Shown in pieces: positions 1 to 5,851 of a stretch of 6,125 nucleotides of DNA. Under the pieces are notes generated by a model that was given only the letters and a program-made list of their open reading frames with translations, did no database searches and was not told the origin of the DNA. Every line of letters begins with the position of its first letter. The first letter of the stretch is position 1. The stretch is from Thermoleophilia bacterium (GTDB lineage: Bacteria > Actinomycetota > Thermoleophilia > Gaiellales > SKUG01). The stretch spans positions 1-6,125 of the forward strand of contig JAOPYU010000330.1 of NCBI GenBank assembly GCA_025964455.1. Reading direction: 5' to 3'. A program made the translations under genes and the position numbers.

Positions 1-22
1 ACGTGGAGGGTCCTCCCGCGCC

Positions 23-146
23 GAGTGTCAGGAGGTGCTCGTGATTTTTCGCACAGGGAACAAGAAATCGTGCGGGCGGCGGGGGAGTGTCAGGGGGTGA
101 TCGTGATGTTGTGCGCCGGCGTCAAGAAATCGTGCGCGCGACGGGA
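23..146. repeat. Tandem repeat, two 62-bp copies
   Basis: Two adjacent units, 23-84 and 85-146, align without gaps and agree at 49 of 62 positions by hand count. Both begin GAGTGTCAGG and both carry CAAGAAATCGTGCG near the end (61-74 in the first copy has the shared core AAGAAATCGTGCG). Within the first unit CGTGATTTTT (40-49) can pair imperfectly, with G-T wobbles, with AAGAAATCGTG further on, so a unit could fold as a hairpin. The AT-rich TTTTT and AAGAAAT patches stand out in very GC-rich surroundings. The block lies beyond the livF stop and shows no convincing coding potential. It could be a dispersed intergenic repeat family or a remnant of one; its function is unknown. Confidence 0.8.
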
Positions 147-150
147 GGGG

Positions 151-211
151 GGCACGCTCGAGGCGCGCGACGTGAGAGGGGGCGTGCCGTGCGCTCGACG
201 CGGGTCGCGTC
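151..211 (-). terminator. Hairpins after livF, possible operon terminator
   Basis: Read on the minus strand, GACGCG (211-206) and CGCGTC (202-197) form a 6-bp stem with a 3-nt ACC loop that begins inside the livF stop codon. A second perfect 7-bp pair, GGCACGC/GCGTGCC (188-182 with 157-151), encloses about 24 nt and is followed by a C-rich run and not by a U-tract. Position and GC content suit the end of the liv operon. The missing U-tract means intrinsic termination is only a guess; the stems may instead protect the 3' end of the mRNA. Confidence 0.4.
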
Positions 212-932
212 AGTGCGCGGCGCCGCCGAGGTAGAGCTCGCCGACCTTTGGGTCGTCGAGGAGGGCGGCGCCGGTGCCGTCGTAGGCGGTCATGCCCTGG
301 TCGAGCACGTAGCCGCGGTCGGAGATCGCGAGGGCGCGTCGGGCGTTCTGCTCCACGAGCAGCACGCTGACCTTCGCCTCGTCGCGCACGCGCTGGATGA
401 TCGCGAAGACCTCGCCGACGATGCGCGGCGCCAGGCCGGCGCTCGGCTCGTCGAGCAGCAGCACGCTCGGGCGCGGCATGAGCGCGCGGGCGAAGGCGAC
501 CATCTGCCGCTCGCCGCCGCTCAGGGTGCCGGCTGACTGGCGCGCGCGCTCGCGCAGCCGCGGGAACAGCTCGAACATGGTCTCGACGCGCTCGTCGATG
601 AGATCGCGCCGGGTGATGCCGCCGATCGCGAGGTTGTCGCGCACGCTCAGCGTCGGGAAGACGTTGAGGCGCTGCGGCACGTAGCCGATGCCGCGCCGCA
701 CGAGCTGGCTGGGACGGCTGCCAGTGACGTCTTCCCCGTCGAGCAGCACGCGGCCGCTCCGCACGGTCGCGAGCCCGAACGCCGCCTTCACGAGCGTCGA
801 CTTGCCGGCCCCATTCGGACCGATGATCGTGACGATCTCCTGCGGCGCCACGTGCAGGTCGATGCCGCGCAGGATGTCGACGTCGCGCACGTAGCCGCCG
901 ACGAGCCCTTCCACCTGGAGTGCGTGGGTCAT
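210..932 (-). CDS. livF: LivF-type branched-chain amino acid ABC transporter ATPase
   Basis: A 240-residue cytoplasmic ATPase, the usual LivF length, that would pair with LivG to power uptake through LivH/LivM. Visible motifs are Walker A GPNGAGKST (38-46), Q-loop glutamine in GYVPQ (about 87), signature LSGGERQ (137-143) and Walker B VLLLDEP (157-163). The H-loop position reads LLVEQN (191-196), with glutamine in place of histidine. This is a known hallmark of LivF, as is the C-terminal ELYLGG. These features separate it from LivG next door. The ATG start overlaps the livG stop by 4 nt (ATGA), indicating translational coupling. It is the last gene of the operon. The exact substrate cannot be read from the ATPase, since HAAT transporters also carry urea, amides and aromatic acids. 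Confidence 0.95.
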   Translation of the reverse strand: MTHALQVEGLVGGYVRDVDILRGIDLHVAPQEIVTIIGPNGAGKSTLVKAAFGLATVRSGRVLLDGEDVTGSRPSQLVRRGIGYVPQRLNVFPTLSVRDNLAIGGITRRDLIDERVETMFELFPRLRERARQSAGTLSGGERQMVAFARALMPRPSVLLLDEPSAGLAPRIVGEVFAIIQRVRDEAKVSVLLVEQNARRALAISDRGYVLDQGMTAYDGTGAALLDDPKVGELYLGGAAH

Positions 933-1699
933 TCCGAGCCTCCGAGGTAGGCCTCGACAACGGCGGCGTCGCCGCGCACCGCTTCCGGTGCACCGTCGGC
1001 GATGAGCGCGCCCTGCGCCATCACGAGCACGCGGTCGCTGCTGTGCATCACCGTGGCGATGTCATGTTCCACGAACAGGAAGGTCATGCCCTGCTCGGCG
1101 CGCAGCCGCTCCACGTGCTCGAACAGGCGCTGGCCGAGCGCGGGATTCACGCCCGCGAGCGGCTCGTCGAGGAGCAGCATGCGCGGTTCGGTCATGAGCG
1201 TGCGGGCGAACTCGAGCAGCTTGCGCTGCCCGCCCGAGAGCGTGCCCGCGAGGTCGTCGGCCTTGTCGTCCAGGCCGAACGTCGCCAGCAGGTCGTCGGC
1301 GCGCCGACGGATGTCAGCGCGGCGGAGGCGACCGAGCCCCGGCACGATCGCGCCGAGCAGGCGGTCCGCCGGCTGGTCGCGCGCCGCGAGCTCCACGTTG
1401 TCGCGCACCGTGAGTCGGCTGAACGACGTGGGAATCTGGAACGTGCGGACCATGCCGCGCCGTGCGCGCCCGTGCGCCGTTCGATGGGTCACCGATCGGC
1501 CAGCGAAGCGGACGCTGCCGTCGTCGGGCCGGATGAATCCGCTGACGCAGTGGAACAGCGTCGACTTGCCGGCGCCGTTGGGTCCGATGAGCGCGACGAT
1601 CGATCCCTCGTCCACCGTGAAGCCGACATCGTTGACCGCCTGGAGACCGCCGAACCGCTTCGACACGCCGGACACTTCAAGGAGGGGAGTGTCACTCAT
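929..1699 (-). CDS. livG: LivG-type branched-chain amino acid ABC transporter ATPase
   Basis: A 256-residue ATP-binding subunit, the second nucleotide-binding protein of the importer. Walker A GPNGAGKST is at 39-47, the Q-loop glutamine in RTFQ at 88, the signature LSGGQRK at 154-160, Walker B MLLLDEP at 174-180 and the catalytic H-loop histidine in VEHD at 212. DEPLAGVNP after Walker B and the extended segment between the Q-loop and signature are typical of LivG and not LivF. The ATG at 1699 lies inside the end of livM, giving an 8-nt overlap (ATGAGTGA). No strong Shine-Dalgarno precedes it, so ribosomes finishing livM probably re-initiate here. All ATPase motifs are intact. With LivF it would form an ATPase heterodimer on the inner membrane face. 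Confidence 0.95.
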   Translation of the reverse strand: MSDTPLLEVSGVSKRFGGLQAVNDVGFTVDEGSIVALIGPNGAGKSTLFHCVSGFIRPDDGSVRFAGRSVTHRTAHGRARRGMVRTFQIPTSFSRLTVRDNVELAARDQPADRLLGAIVPGLGRLRRADIRRRADDLLATFGLDDKADDLAGTLSGGQRKLLEFARTLMTEPRMLLLDEPLAGVNPALGQRLFEHVERLRAEQGMTFLFVEHDIATVMHSSDRVLVMAQGALIADGAPEAVRGDAAVVEAYLGGSE

Positions 1700-2636
1700 C
1701 GGTGGCCGCCAGTTCCGCGCGCGATCCGAACACGCCCTGCGGGCGGAACGCCACGACGAGCATGAGCAGGAGCCCGATGATCATGTAGCGCACCGATGCC
1801 TCCTGCGCGTTGTTGAACGGCGTGTCGACGTATCTCGATCCTTCGATCAGCACGCCCTGCACGAGGATCGCCATGAGCACGGTGCCCCAGATCGAGCCGA
1901 TGCCGGCGACGATGAGGATGACGAATCCCGAGAACGTCACGATCGGCTCGAAGCTCGCCGGGGAGAAGTGCACCTGGTTCCAGGCGTACAGCACGCCCGC
2001 GAGCGCGCCCCACGCCGCGCCGATCGCCATCGCCTGCGCCTTGTACAGGAAGGCGTTCTTGCCGAGCGCGCGCACGGCGGTGTCATCCTCGCGCACCGCC
2101 CGCAGCACTCGCCCCCACGGCGTGCGCAGCAGCAGCGACGTGAGGATCGCCACCGCGAGCACGAGCAGCCAGGTCAGCACCAGCAGCGGAACCAGCCGAT
2201 CGATCTCGATGTCGTCGGCGCGGAGGTTGGAACGCATCTCGCGCACGACATCCACGCGGAACTTGAAGGCGTCGATGCCGGAGGTGCCGCCGGTCAGCTC
2301 GCGCGCATTGACCGCCACGTTGCGCAGGATCTCGCTGAACGCGATCGCCGTGATCGCCAGGAAGTCGCCGCGCAGGCGCAGCGTCGGGATCGACACGATC
2401 ACGGCCGCGAACATCGCGATCACCATCGCGCCGATGGTGCCGGTCACGATCCCCCAGCCGTGGTCCTCCATGAGGATGGTGGAGGCGTATGCCCCGATCG
2501 CGAAGAACCCGACCTGGCCGAAGTTGTCGACGCCGCCGTGGCCGACCTGGACCTGCAGGCCGATCGCGAACAGGGCGTAGATCCCCGCGACCGTCATGAT
2601 CGCGCCCCACGGGCCGACGTCCGCCAGCAGCTCCAT
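1692..2636 (-). CDS. livM: LivM-type branched-chain amino acid ABC transporter permease
   Basis: A 314-residue membrane permease. Hydrophobic segments lie at about 11-30, 42-56, 63-83, 150-170, 201-218, 236-262 and 284-296. The family signature GHGGVDNFGQVGFFAIGAY (32-50) matches the LivM consensus for GH...NFGQ..FFAIGAY. The cytoplasmic coupling loop RTPWGRVLRAVREDDTAVRALGK (171-193) should dock an ATPase subunit. The C-terminal FRPQGVFG (297-304) is typical. The reading frame is open for 240 codons upstream, but that part lies antisense inside livH and reads as low-complexity Arg/Ala sequence. The ATG at 2636 is therefore the start, overlapping the livH stop by 1 nt (TGATG). Residues 124-148 form a charged hydrophilic stretch between membrane segments, probably an exposed loop. 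Confidence 0.95.
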   Translation of the reverse strand: MELLADVGPWGAIMTVAGIYALFAIGLQVQVGHGGVDNFGQVGFFAIGAYASTILMEDHGWGIVTGTIGAMVIAMFAAVIVSIPTLRLRGDFLAITAIAFSEILRNVAVNARELTGGTSGIDAFKFRVDVVREMRSNLRADDIEIDRLVPLLVLTWLLVLAVAILTSLLLRTPWGRVLRAVREDDTAVRALGKNAFLYKAQAMAIGAAWGALAGVLYAWNQVHFSPASFEPIVTFSGFVILIVAGIGSIWGTVLMAILVQGVLIEGSRYVDTPFNNAQEASVRYMIIGLLLMLVVAFRPQGVFGSRAELAATDE

Positions 2637-3523
2637 CAGTTCACCGCCCGTCGTTGCCCGAGGATGCCGTTGGGACGCACGAGCAGCACGAGGACCATGA
2701 TCACGAAGCCGATCATCGTCTTGTAGCGCCCGTCGATCCAGAGCACGAGGAATTCCTGTGAGAAGGCGATCACGTAGCTGCCGATGAGCGCACCGTAGGC
2801 CGAGCCGATGCCACCCACGATCACGCACGCGAAGATCGTCAGCAGCAGCTCCCAGCCGAGCGTGGGATAGATGTTGATCGTGGCGCCGGCGATCACGCCG
2901 GCGATCCCCACGAGCGCGCCCGACAGTGCCCAGGTCCACACGACCGTGCGCTGGCTGTCGACGCCCGAGCTCTCGGCCAGGTCGACATCGTCGCTCAGCG
3001 CGCGCATCGAGGTGCCGAGCAGCGTCTTCGAGAGCAGCATGGCGACCGCGAACAACACGACCACGCCGAGCACGATGGCGAGCGCGTCGTAGTAGCCGAG
3101 CGTGAGGCCGAACCAGTCGCGCACCCAGCCGACCGTGCCGGTGTTGTCGATGTCGTAGAAGTCGCGCTTGGCGCCCCACACGAACTGGATCGCGTAGCGC
3201 AGGAAGAGCGCGAGGCCGATCGCCATGAGCAGCTTCTGCAGCAGGCCGGCGCCCTGTCGGCGCAGCGGGCGCCAGATCACGTACTCGGTGCCGACCGCGA
3301 AGGCCCCGACCACGATCGGCGCTACGAGGAACGCTACCGCGAGCGGCAGGTTCCACTGGACGTTGATCGCGTACCCCACGTACGCACCGAGGGTGAGCAT
3401 GTCGCCGTGCGCGAAGTTGGTGAGGCGCAGCACGCCGTAAACGAGCGTCAGTCCCACGGCCGCGAGGGCGTAGAGCGACCCGGCTGTCAGCGAGTTGAGC
3501 GCGGCCTGGAGAAGTTCGTCCAC
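2636..3523 (-). CDS. livH: LivH-type branched-chain amino acid ABC transporter permease
   Basis: A 295-residue permease, first gene of the operon and channel partner of LivM. Near the N-terminus it has SLTAGSLYALAAVGLTLVYG (11-30) followed by LTNFAHGDMLTLGAY (34-48), the hallmark of LivH. Further membrane segments lie at about 60-78, 95-112, 146-164, 196-214, 226-256 and 269-283. The coupling loop is at about 168-190 (LLGTSMRALSDD...SSGVDSQR) and the C-terminus ends in VRPNGILGQ. The frame stays open far upstream, but that extension is antisense to the flavoprotein gene and not LivH-like. The GTG at 3523 gives the N-terminus expected for the family (V/M-DELLQAALN). No Shine-Dalgarno lies at normal spacing; the nearest purines abut the GTG. 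This agrees with a leaderless transcript. Confidence 0.93.
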   Translation of the reverse strand: MDELLQAALNSLTAGSLYALAAVGLTLVYGVLRLTNFAHGDMLTLGAYVGYAINVQWNLPLAVAFLVAPIVVGAFAVGTEYVIWRPLRRQGAGLLQKLLMAIGLALFLRYAIQFVWGAKRDFYDIDNTGTVGWVRDWFGLTLGYYDALAIVLGVVVLFAVAMLLSKTLLGTSMRALSDDVDLAESSGVDSQRTVVWTWALSGALVGIAGVIAGATINIYPTLGWELLLTIFACVIVGGIGSAYGALIGSYVIAFSQEFLVLWIDGRYKTMIGFVIMVLVLLVRPNGILGQRRAVN

Positions 3524-3529
3524 CCCTGA

Positions 3530-3559
3530 GCTATACCCATTCAGCCTGCGTACAGTCGG
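3530..3559 (-). promoter_or_regulatory. Candidate livH promoter, possibly giving a leaderless mRNA
   Basis: On the minus strand a -10-like TATAGC occupies 3535-3530. A weak -35-like CCGACT, keeping the GAC core of TTGACA, lies at 3559-3554 with 18 bp between them. A transcript beginning about 7 nt beyond the -10 box would start at or next to the GTG of livH at 3523. This is the only AT-rich hexamer in the 79-bp divergent gap that faces livH. The match to consensus is partial. Confidence 0.4.
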
Positions 3560-3594
3560 CGGACGCCGCGCAGGTGCCCGCGCGGCCTGCGAGG
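3551..3594 (+). promoter_or_regulatory. Candidate promoter -10 and ribosome binding site of the flavoprotein gene
   Basis: TACAGT at 3551-3556 fits the TANNNT -10 pattern of high-GC actinobacteria; no convincing -35 is seen in front of it. Downstream, GAGG at 3591-3594 sits 8 nt before the ATG at 3603 and decides that start over the open frame extending upstream to 3495. The -10 box overlaps the candidate -35 region of livH on the other strand, so the two divergent promoters may compete for polymerase. The RBS is well supported; the promoter is tentative. Confidence 0.4.
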
Positions 3595-3602
3595 ATCGGA
3601 CC

Positions 3603-5273
3603 ATGACTGCTGCAGAGAAGCGCGTGGATGCCATCGTCGTCGGTGCCGGACTGGCCGGGCTGGTCGCGGCCTGTGAGCTGGTGGAGGCGGGCAGGCGCGT
3701 GGTCGTGCTCGACCAGGAGCCCGAGGTGAGCATCGGCGGGCAGGCCTTCTGGTCGTTCGGCGGGCTGTTCCTCGTGGATTCGCCGGAGCAGCGGCGCCTC
3801 AAGGTGCGCGATTCGGTGGAGCTCGCGTGGGAGGACTGGCAGCGCGCGGCCGGTTTCGACCGCGAGGACGAGGACGCCTGGCCCCGCAAGTGGGCCCGTG
3901 CGTACGTGGAGTGGGCCGCAGGGGAGAAGCGCGACTGGCTGCACGGCAAGGGCATGCGCTGGTTCCCGGTCGTGGGCTGGGCCGAGCGCGGCGCCTCGGT
4001 CGACGCCGGCTTCGGCAACTCGGTCCCGCGCTTTCACGTGACGTGGGGCACCGGCCCGGCCGTCGTCGAGCCGTTCGCGGAGCGCGCCCGTGCCGCGGCA
4101 CGAGCCGGCGTGCTCGAGTTCAGGTGGCGCCACCGCGTCGACGGCATCGACGTCACCGATGGCGTCGTGACGGGCGTGCGCGGAGCCGTGCTCGCGCCGG
4201 ATCCGATCGTCCGCGGCGCGCCGTCCACGCGCGACGAGGTCGGCACGTTCGAGCTCAGTGCCGATGCGGTGGTCGTGGCGTCGGGCGGCATCGGCGGCAA
4301 CCACGAGCTCGTGCGGGCCGCGTGGCCCGAGCGCATGGGGACCCCGCCTGTGGACATGCTCTCCGGCGTGCCGGCGCACGTTGACGGACGGATGCTCGAG
4401 ATCGCCGAGCGGGCCGGCGGGCGCCTGGTCAACGGGGACCGCATGTGGCACTACACCGAGGGGATCGGCAACTGGTCGCCGATCTGGCCCAAGCACGGCA
4501 TCCGGATCCTGCCTGGGCCGTCGTCGCTGTGGCTGGACTCCACCGGCGAGCGGCTCCCGGCCCCCAACTTCCCGGGCTTCGACACGCTGTCGACGCTCCA
4601 GCACATCTGCACCAGCGGCCAGCCCTACACGTGGTTCATCCTGAGCCAGAAGACGATCGAGAAGGAATTCGCGCTCTCCGGCTCCGAGCAGAATCCCGAC
4701 CTCACCGGCAAGTCGATCCCCAAGGTGCTCAAGCGCGTGCTGCCCGGTGCCCCCGGCCCGGTCGAGGCGTTCAAGCAGCGCGGCGAGGACTTCGTGGTGG
4801 CCGGCTCGCTCGACGAGCTCGTCGCCGCGATGAACGAGCTCGCGGGCCCGGACGCACCCCGGCTCGACGTGGCGGCGATCCGCGCACAGGTCGTCGCGCG
4901 CGACGCGCAGGTCACGAGCGAGACGCCGACCGACCCGCAAGCGCGCGGCATCCGCACGGCCCGCACCTACCTCGGGGACAAGCTGATCCGCACCGCCGCG
5001 CCCCACTCGCTGCTGGACCCCAAGGACGGCCCGCTCATCGCCGTCCGGCTGCGCGTGCTCACGCGCAAGTCGCTCGGCGGGCTCAACACCGACCTGCAGT
5101 CCCGCGTGCTCGACGCCACCGGCGCCCCGGTCGAGGGGCTCTACGCCGCAGGCGAGGCCGCCGGCTTCGGCGGCGGCGGCGTGCACGGCTACCGCTCGCT
5201 CGAGGGCACCTTCCTCGGCGGCTGCCTGTTCTCCGGCCGCGCAGCGGGCCGGGCGATCGCCGCCCAGGGCTGA
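3603..5273 (+). CDS. FAD-binding dehydrogenase, COG3573/PRK12834 type (KstD/fumarate reductase-like flavoprotein)
   Basis: A 556-residue flavoprotein, normal length for this uncharacterised dehydrogenase group. The N-terminal Rossmann dinucleotide motif VVGAGLAGL (12-20, GxGxxG at 14-19) is followed by an acidic strand end, VVVLDQEP (33-40). The group-specific segment GGQAFWSFGGLFLVDSPEQRR (45-65) comes next, then RWFPVVGWAERG (119-130) and SVPRFHVTWGTGP (140-152). ASGGIGGN (226-233) and the glycine-rich C-terminal FAD segment GLYAAGEAAGFGGGGVHGYRS (512-532) complete the cofactor fold. No signal peptide or haem motif is present, so it is probably cytoplasmic. Relatives include 3-ketosteroid dehydrogenases and fumarate reductase flavoproteins, but the substrate and electron acceptor here are unknown. 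It is divergent from the liv operon with 79 bp between the starts. A role with the imported substrate is possible but only inferred from position. Confidence 0.92.
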   Translation: MTAAEKRVDAIVVGAGLAGLVAACELVEAGRRVVVLDQEPEVSIGGQAFWSFGGLFLVDSPEQRRLKVRDSVELAWEDWQRAAGFDREDEDAWPRKWARAYVEWAAGEKRDWLHGKGMRWFPVVGWAERGASVDAGFGNSVPRFHVTWGTGPAVVEPFAERARAAARAGVLEFRWRHRVDGIDVTDGVVTGVRGAVLAPDPIVRGAPSTRDEVGTFELSADAVVVASGGIGGNHELVRAAWPERMGTPPVDMLSGVPAHVDGRMLEIAERAGGRLVNGDRMWHYTEGIGNWSPIWPKHGIRILPGPSSLWLDSTGERLPAPNFPGFDTLSTLQHICTSGQPYTWFILSQKTIEKEFALSGSEQNPDLTGKSIPKVLKRVLPGAPGPVEAFKQRGEDFVVAGSLDELVAAMNELAGPDAPRLDVAAIRAQVVARDAQVTSETPTDPQARGIRTARTYLGDKLIRTAAPHSLLDPKDGPLIAVRLRVLTRKSLGGLNTDLQSRVLDATGAPVEGLYAAGEAAGFGGGGVHGYRSLEGTFLGGCLFSGRAAGRAIAAQG

Positions 5274-5275
5274 CG

Positions 5276-5456
5276 CCCCATCCCCTGCCACTGGTTCCAT
5301 TCCAGTGTCTCGCTGCATCACCCATGCGCGACAAGTCGGGATGGGGGCGAGACGCGCCGCCCCCATCCCCTCGCCCCCCATCCCCTCGCCACTGGTTCCA
5401 TCTCCGTGTCTCTCTGGATCACCCATGCGCGACCAGTCGGGATGTGAGGGATGGGG
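5276..5456. repeat. Two-copy intergenic repeat with inverted CCCCATCCC/GGGATGGGG ends
   Basis: Two direct copies are offset by 101 bp. The cores 5288-5343 and 5389-5444 agree at 50 of 56 positions, sharing CCACTGGTTCCAT and ATCACCCATGCGCGAC. The left end motif CCCCATCCC occurs at 5276, 5361 and 5376, and the right end GGGATGGGG at 5338 and 5448. The first full unit is therefore 71 bp with perfect 9-bp inverted ends. CCCCATCCCCTCG is itself repeated in tandem (5361-5373 and 5376-5388). In the first copy CACTGG/CCAGTG (5289-5294 with 5302-5307) adds an inner hairpin. The layout resembles paired REP/BIME-like or small MITE-like elements. No ORF with a recognisable product lies within it. Confidence 0.8.
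5338..5369 (+). terminator. Perfect 12-bp hairpin after the flavoprotein gene
   Basis: GGGATGGGGGCG (5338-5349) and CGCCCCCATCCC (5358-5369) are perfectly complementary, with an 8-nt loop AGACGCGC. The stem is very GC-rich and begins 64 nt after the flavoprotein stop, so it could end that transcript. No U-tract follows; a C-rich stretch does. The arms are the right end of one repeat copy and the left-end motif of the repeat array, so the hairpin is a by-product of the repeats and may have been co-opted as a terminator. Confidence 0.5.
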
Positions 5457-5473
5457 CGGGGCGGCGCGCCCCG
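5457..5473. other. Short GC hairpin at the right end of the repeat block
   Basis: CGGGGCG (5457-5463) and CGCCCCG (5467-5473) form a perfect 7-bp stem with a 3-nt GCG loop, directly after the second GGGATGGGG end. It separates the repeat block from the rpoB upstream region. It could add to termination from either direction or to repeat mobility. No U-tract is present on either strand. Confidence 0.4.
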
Positions 5474-5503
5474 GCGGAGGCCGCTTGCTGCGACGCCTCC
5501 CAT

Positions 5504-5532
5504 TTGCGTCCGCAACCATCCGCTGGTAGCTT
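5504..5532 (+). promoter_or_regulatory. Candidate rpoB promoter
   Basis: TTGCGT (5504-5509) and TAGCTT (5527-5532) are separated by exactly 17 bp, close to the TTGACN and TAGNNT preference of actinobacterial housekeeping promoters. Transcription from here would begin near 5539 and leave a 5' leader of about 310 nt before rpoB. The direct repeat GCTTTCGGG at 5529-5537 and 5543-5551 overlaps the -10 box and start point and could be a regulator site. No better promoter was found nearer to rpoB. Confidence 0.4.
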
Positions 5533-5593
5533 TCGGGTTTCCGCTTTCGGGCGGAGTGCGAACGCATGCCAGGACGGGTTCCGGATCAGCGGC

Positions 5594-5605
5594 GAGACAT
5601 GTCTC
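5594..5605. promoter_or_regulatory. Perfect 12-bp palindrome upstream of rpoB
   Basis: GAGACATGTCTC is a perfect palindrome about 55 nt downstream of the predicted transcription start. It is more AT-rich than its surroundings, as expected for an operator bound by a dimeric regulator. The same sequence could make a hairpin in RNA only poorly because there is no loop, which favours a DNA-binding role if it has any. No cognate regulator gene is in the window. Confidence 0.3.
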
Positions 5606-5837
5606 CCGCTCGTGCACGCACACGTGAGCAGTATGGCGATCCCAGGCACCGCGCGCCGGGGATCCGCGGCTCGGCCACGTGTGTAGGAACGCCGTCGCGC
5701 GGAGGTCCCGACACGATGTCGTGGCCTGGGTGCGTGGGGACCCGTCGAGGTCCTCGTCGCAGGATGTGCACGAACACGTAGTGACGCGACCATGCCCCGT
5801 GCATGTGCCCGCGCGCGTGAACAGACGACGCAACAGC

Positions 5838-5842
5838 AGGAG
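5838..5842 (+). promoter_or_regulatory. rpoB ribosome binding site
   Basis: AGGAG lies 9 nt before the GTG at 5852. It selects this GTG over an in-frame ATG at 5792, which has no Shine-Dalgarno and would add a 20-residue Arg/Gln-rich extension unlike RpoB. Confidence 0.7.
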
Positions 5843-5851
5843 CAACTCCAC

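Larger units (their letters stand above)
5533..5851 (+). other. Gene-free, hairpin-rich rpoB upstream leader
   Basis: No supported gene lies in this stretch; short open frames on both strands lack family-like sequence and ribosome sites. It holds several foldable elements. The stem GATCCC/GGGATC (5638-5643 with 5659-5664) continues past an A-G mismatch into GGC/GCC. CGACA/TGTCG lies at 5709-5713 and 5717-5721. GGGGACC pairs with GGTCCTC (5736-5742 with 5749-5755, one G-T wobble). CATGC/GCATG lies at 5791-5795 and 5801-5805. GGTCCC at 5704-5709 can also pair with GGGACC at 5737-5742, an alternative to the third stem. This looks like a structured mRNA leader, but no named leader family was recognised. 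Confidence 0.45.

Noticed and set aside
25..234. A 69-codon plus-strand ORF at the left edge
   Set aside because: It is formed by the tandem repeats and runs into the 3' end of livF on the other strand; no protein features are seen.
1002..2726. A 574-codon plus-strand open frame over livG, livM and the end of livH
   Set aside because: It is a shadow of the liv genes, with Ser/Arg-rich then Asp/His/Arg-rich composition and no recognisable domain.
5276..5456. CRISPR array
   Set aside because: There are only two long copies with diverged ends and no regular spacers, and no cas genes are in view.
3531..5567. A 678-codon open frame on the minus strand across the flavoprotein gene
   Set aside because: It is antisense to a gene with clear family motifs, reads as low-complexity Arg/Ala/Gly/His sequence and is explained by GC-biased third positions.
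5792..5851. Upstream in-frame ATG start for rpoB
   Set aside because: It lacks a Shine-Dalgarno and would add an Arg/Gln-rich 20-residue extension; GTG 5852 has AGGAG at 9-nt spacing and the expected N-terminus.
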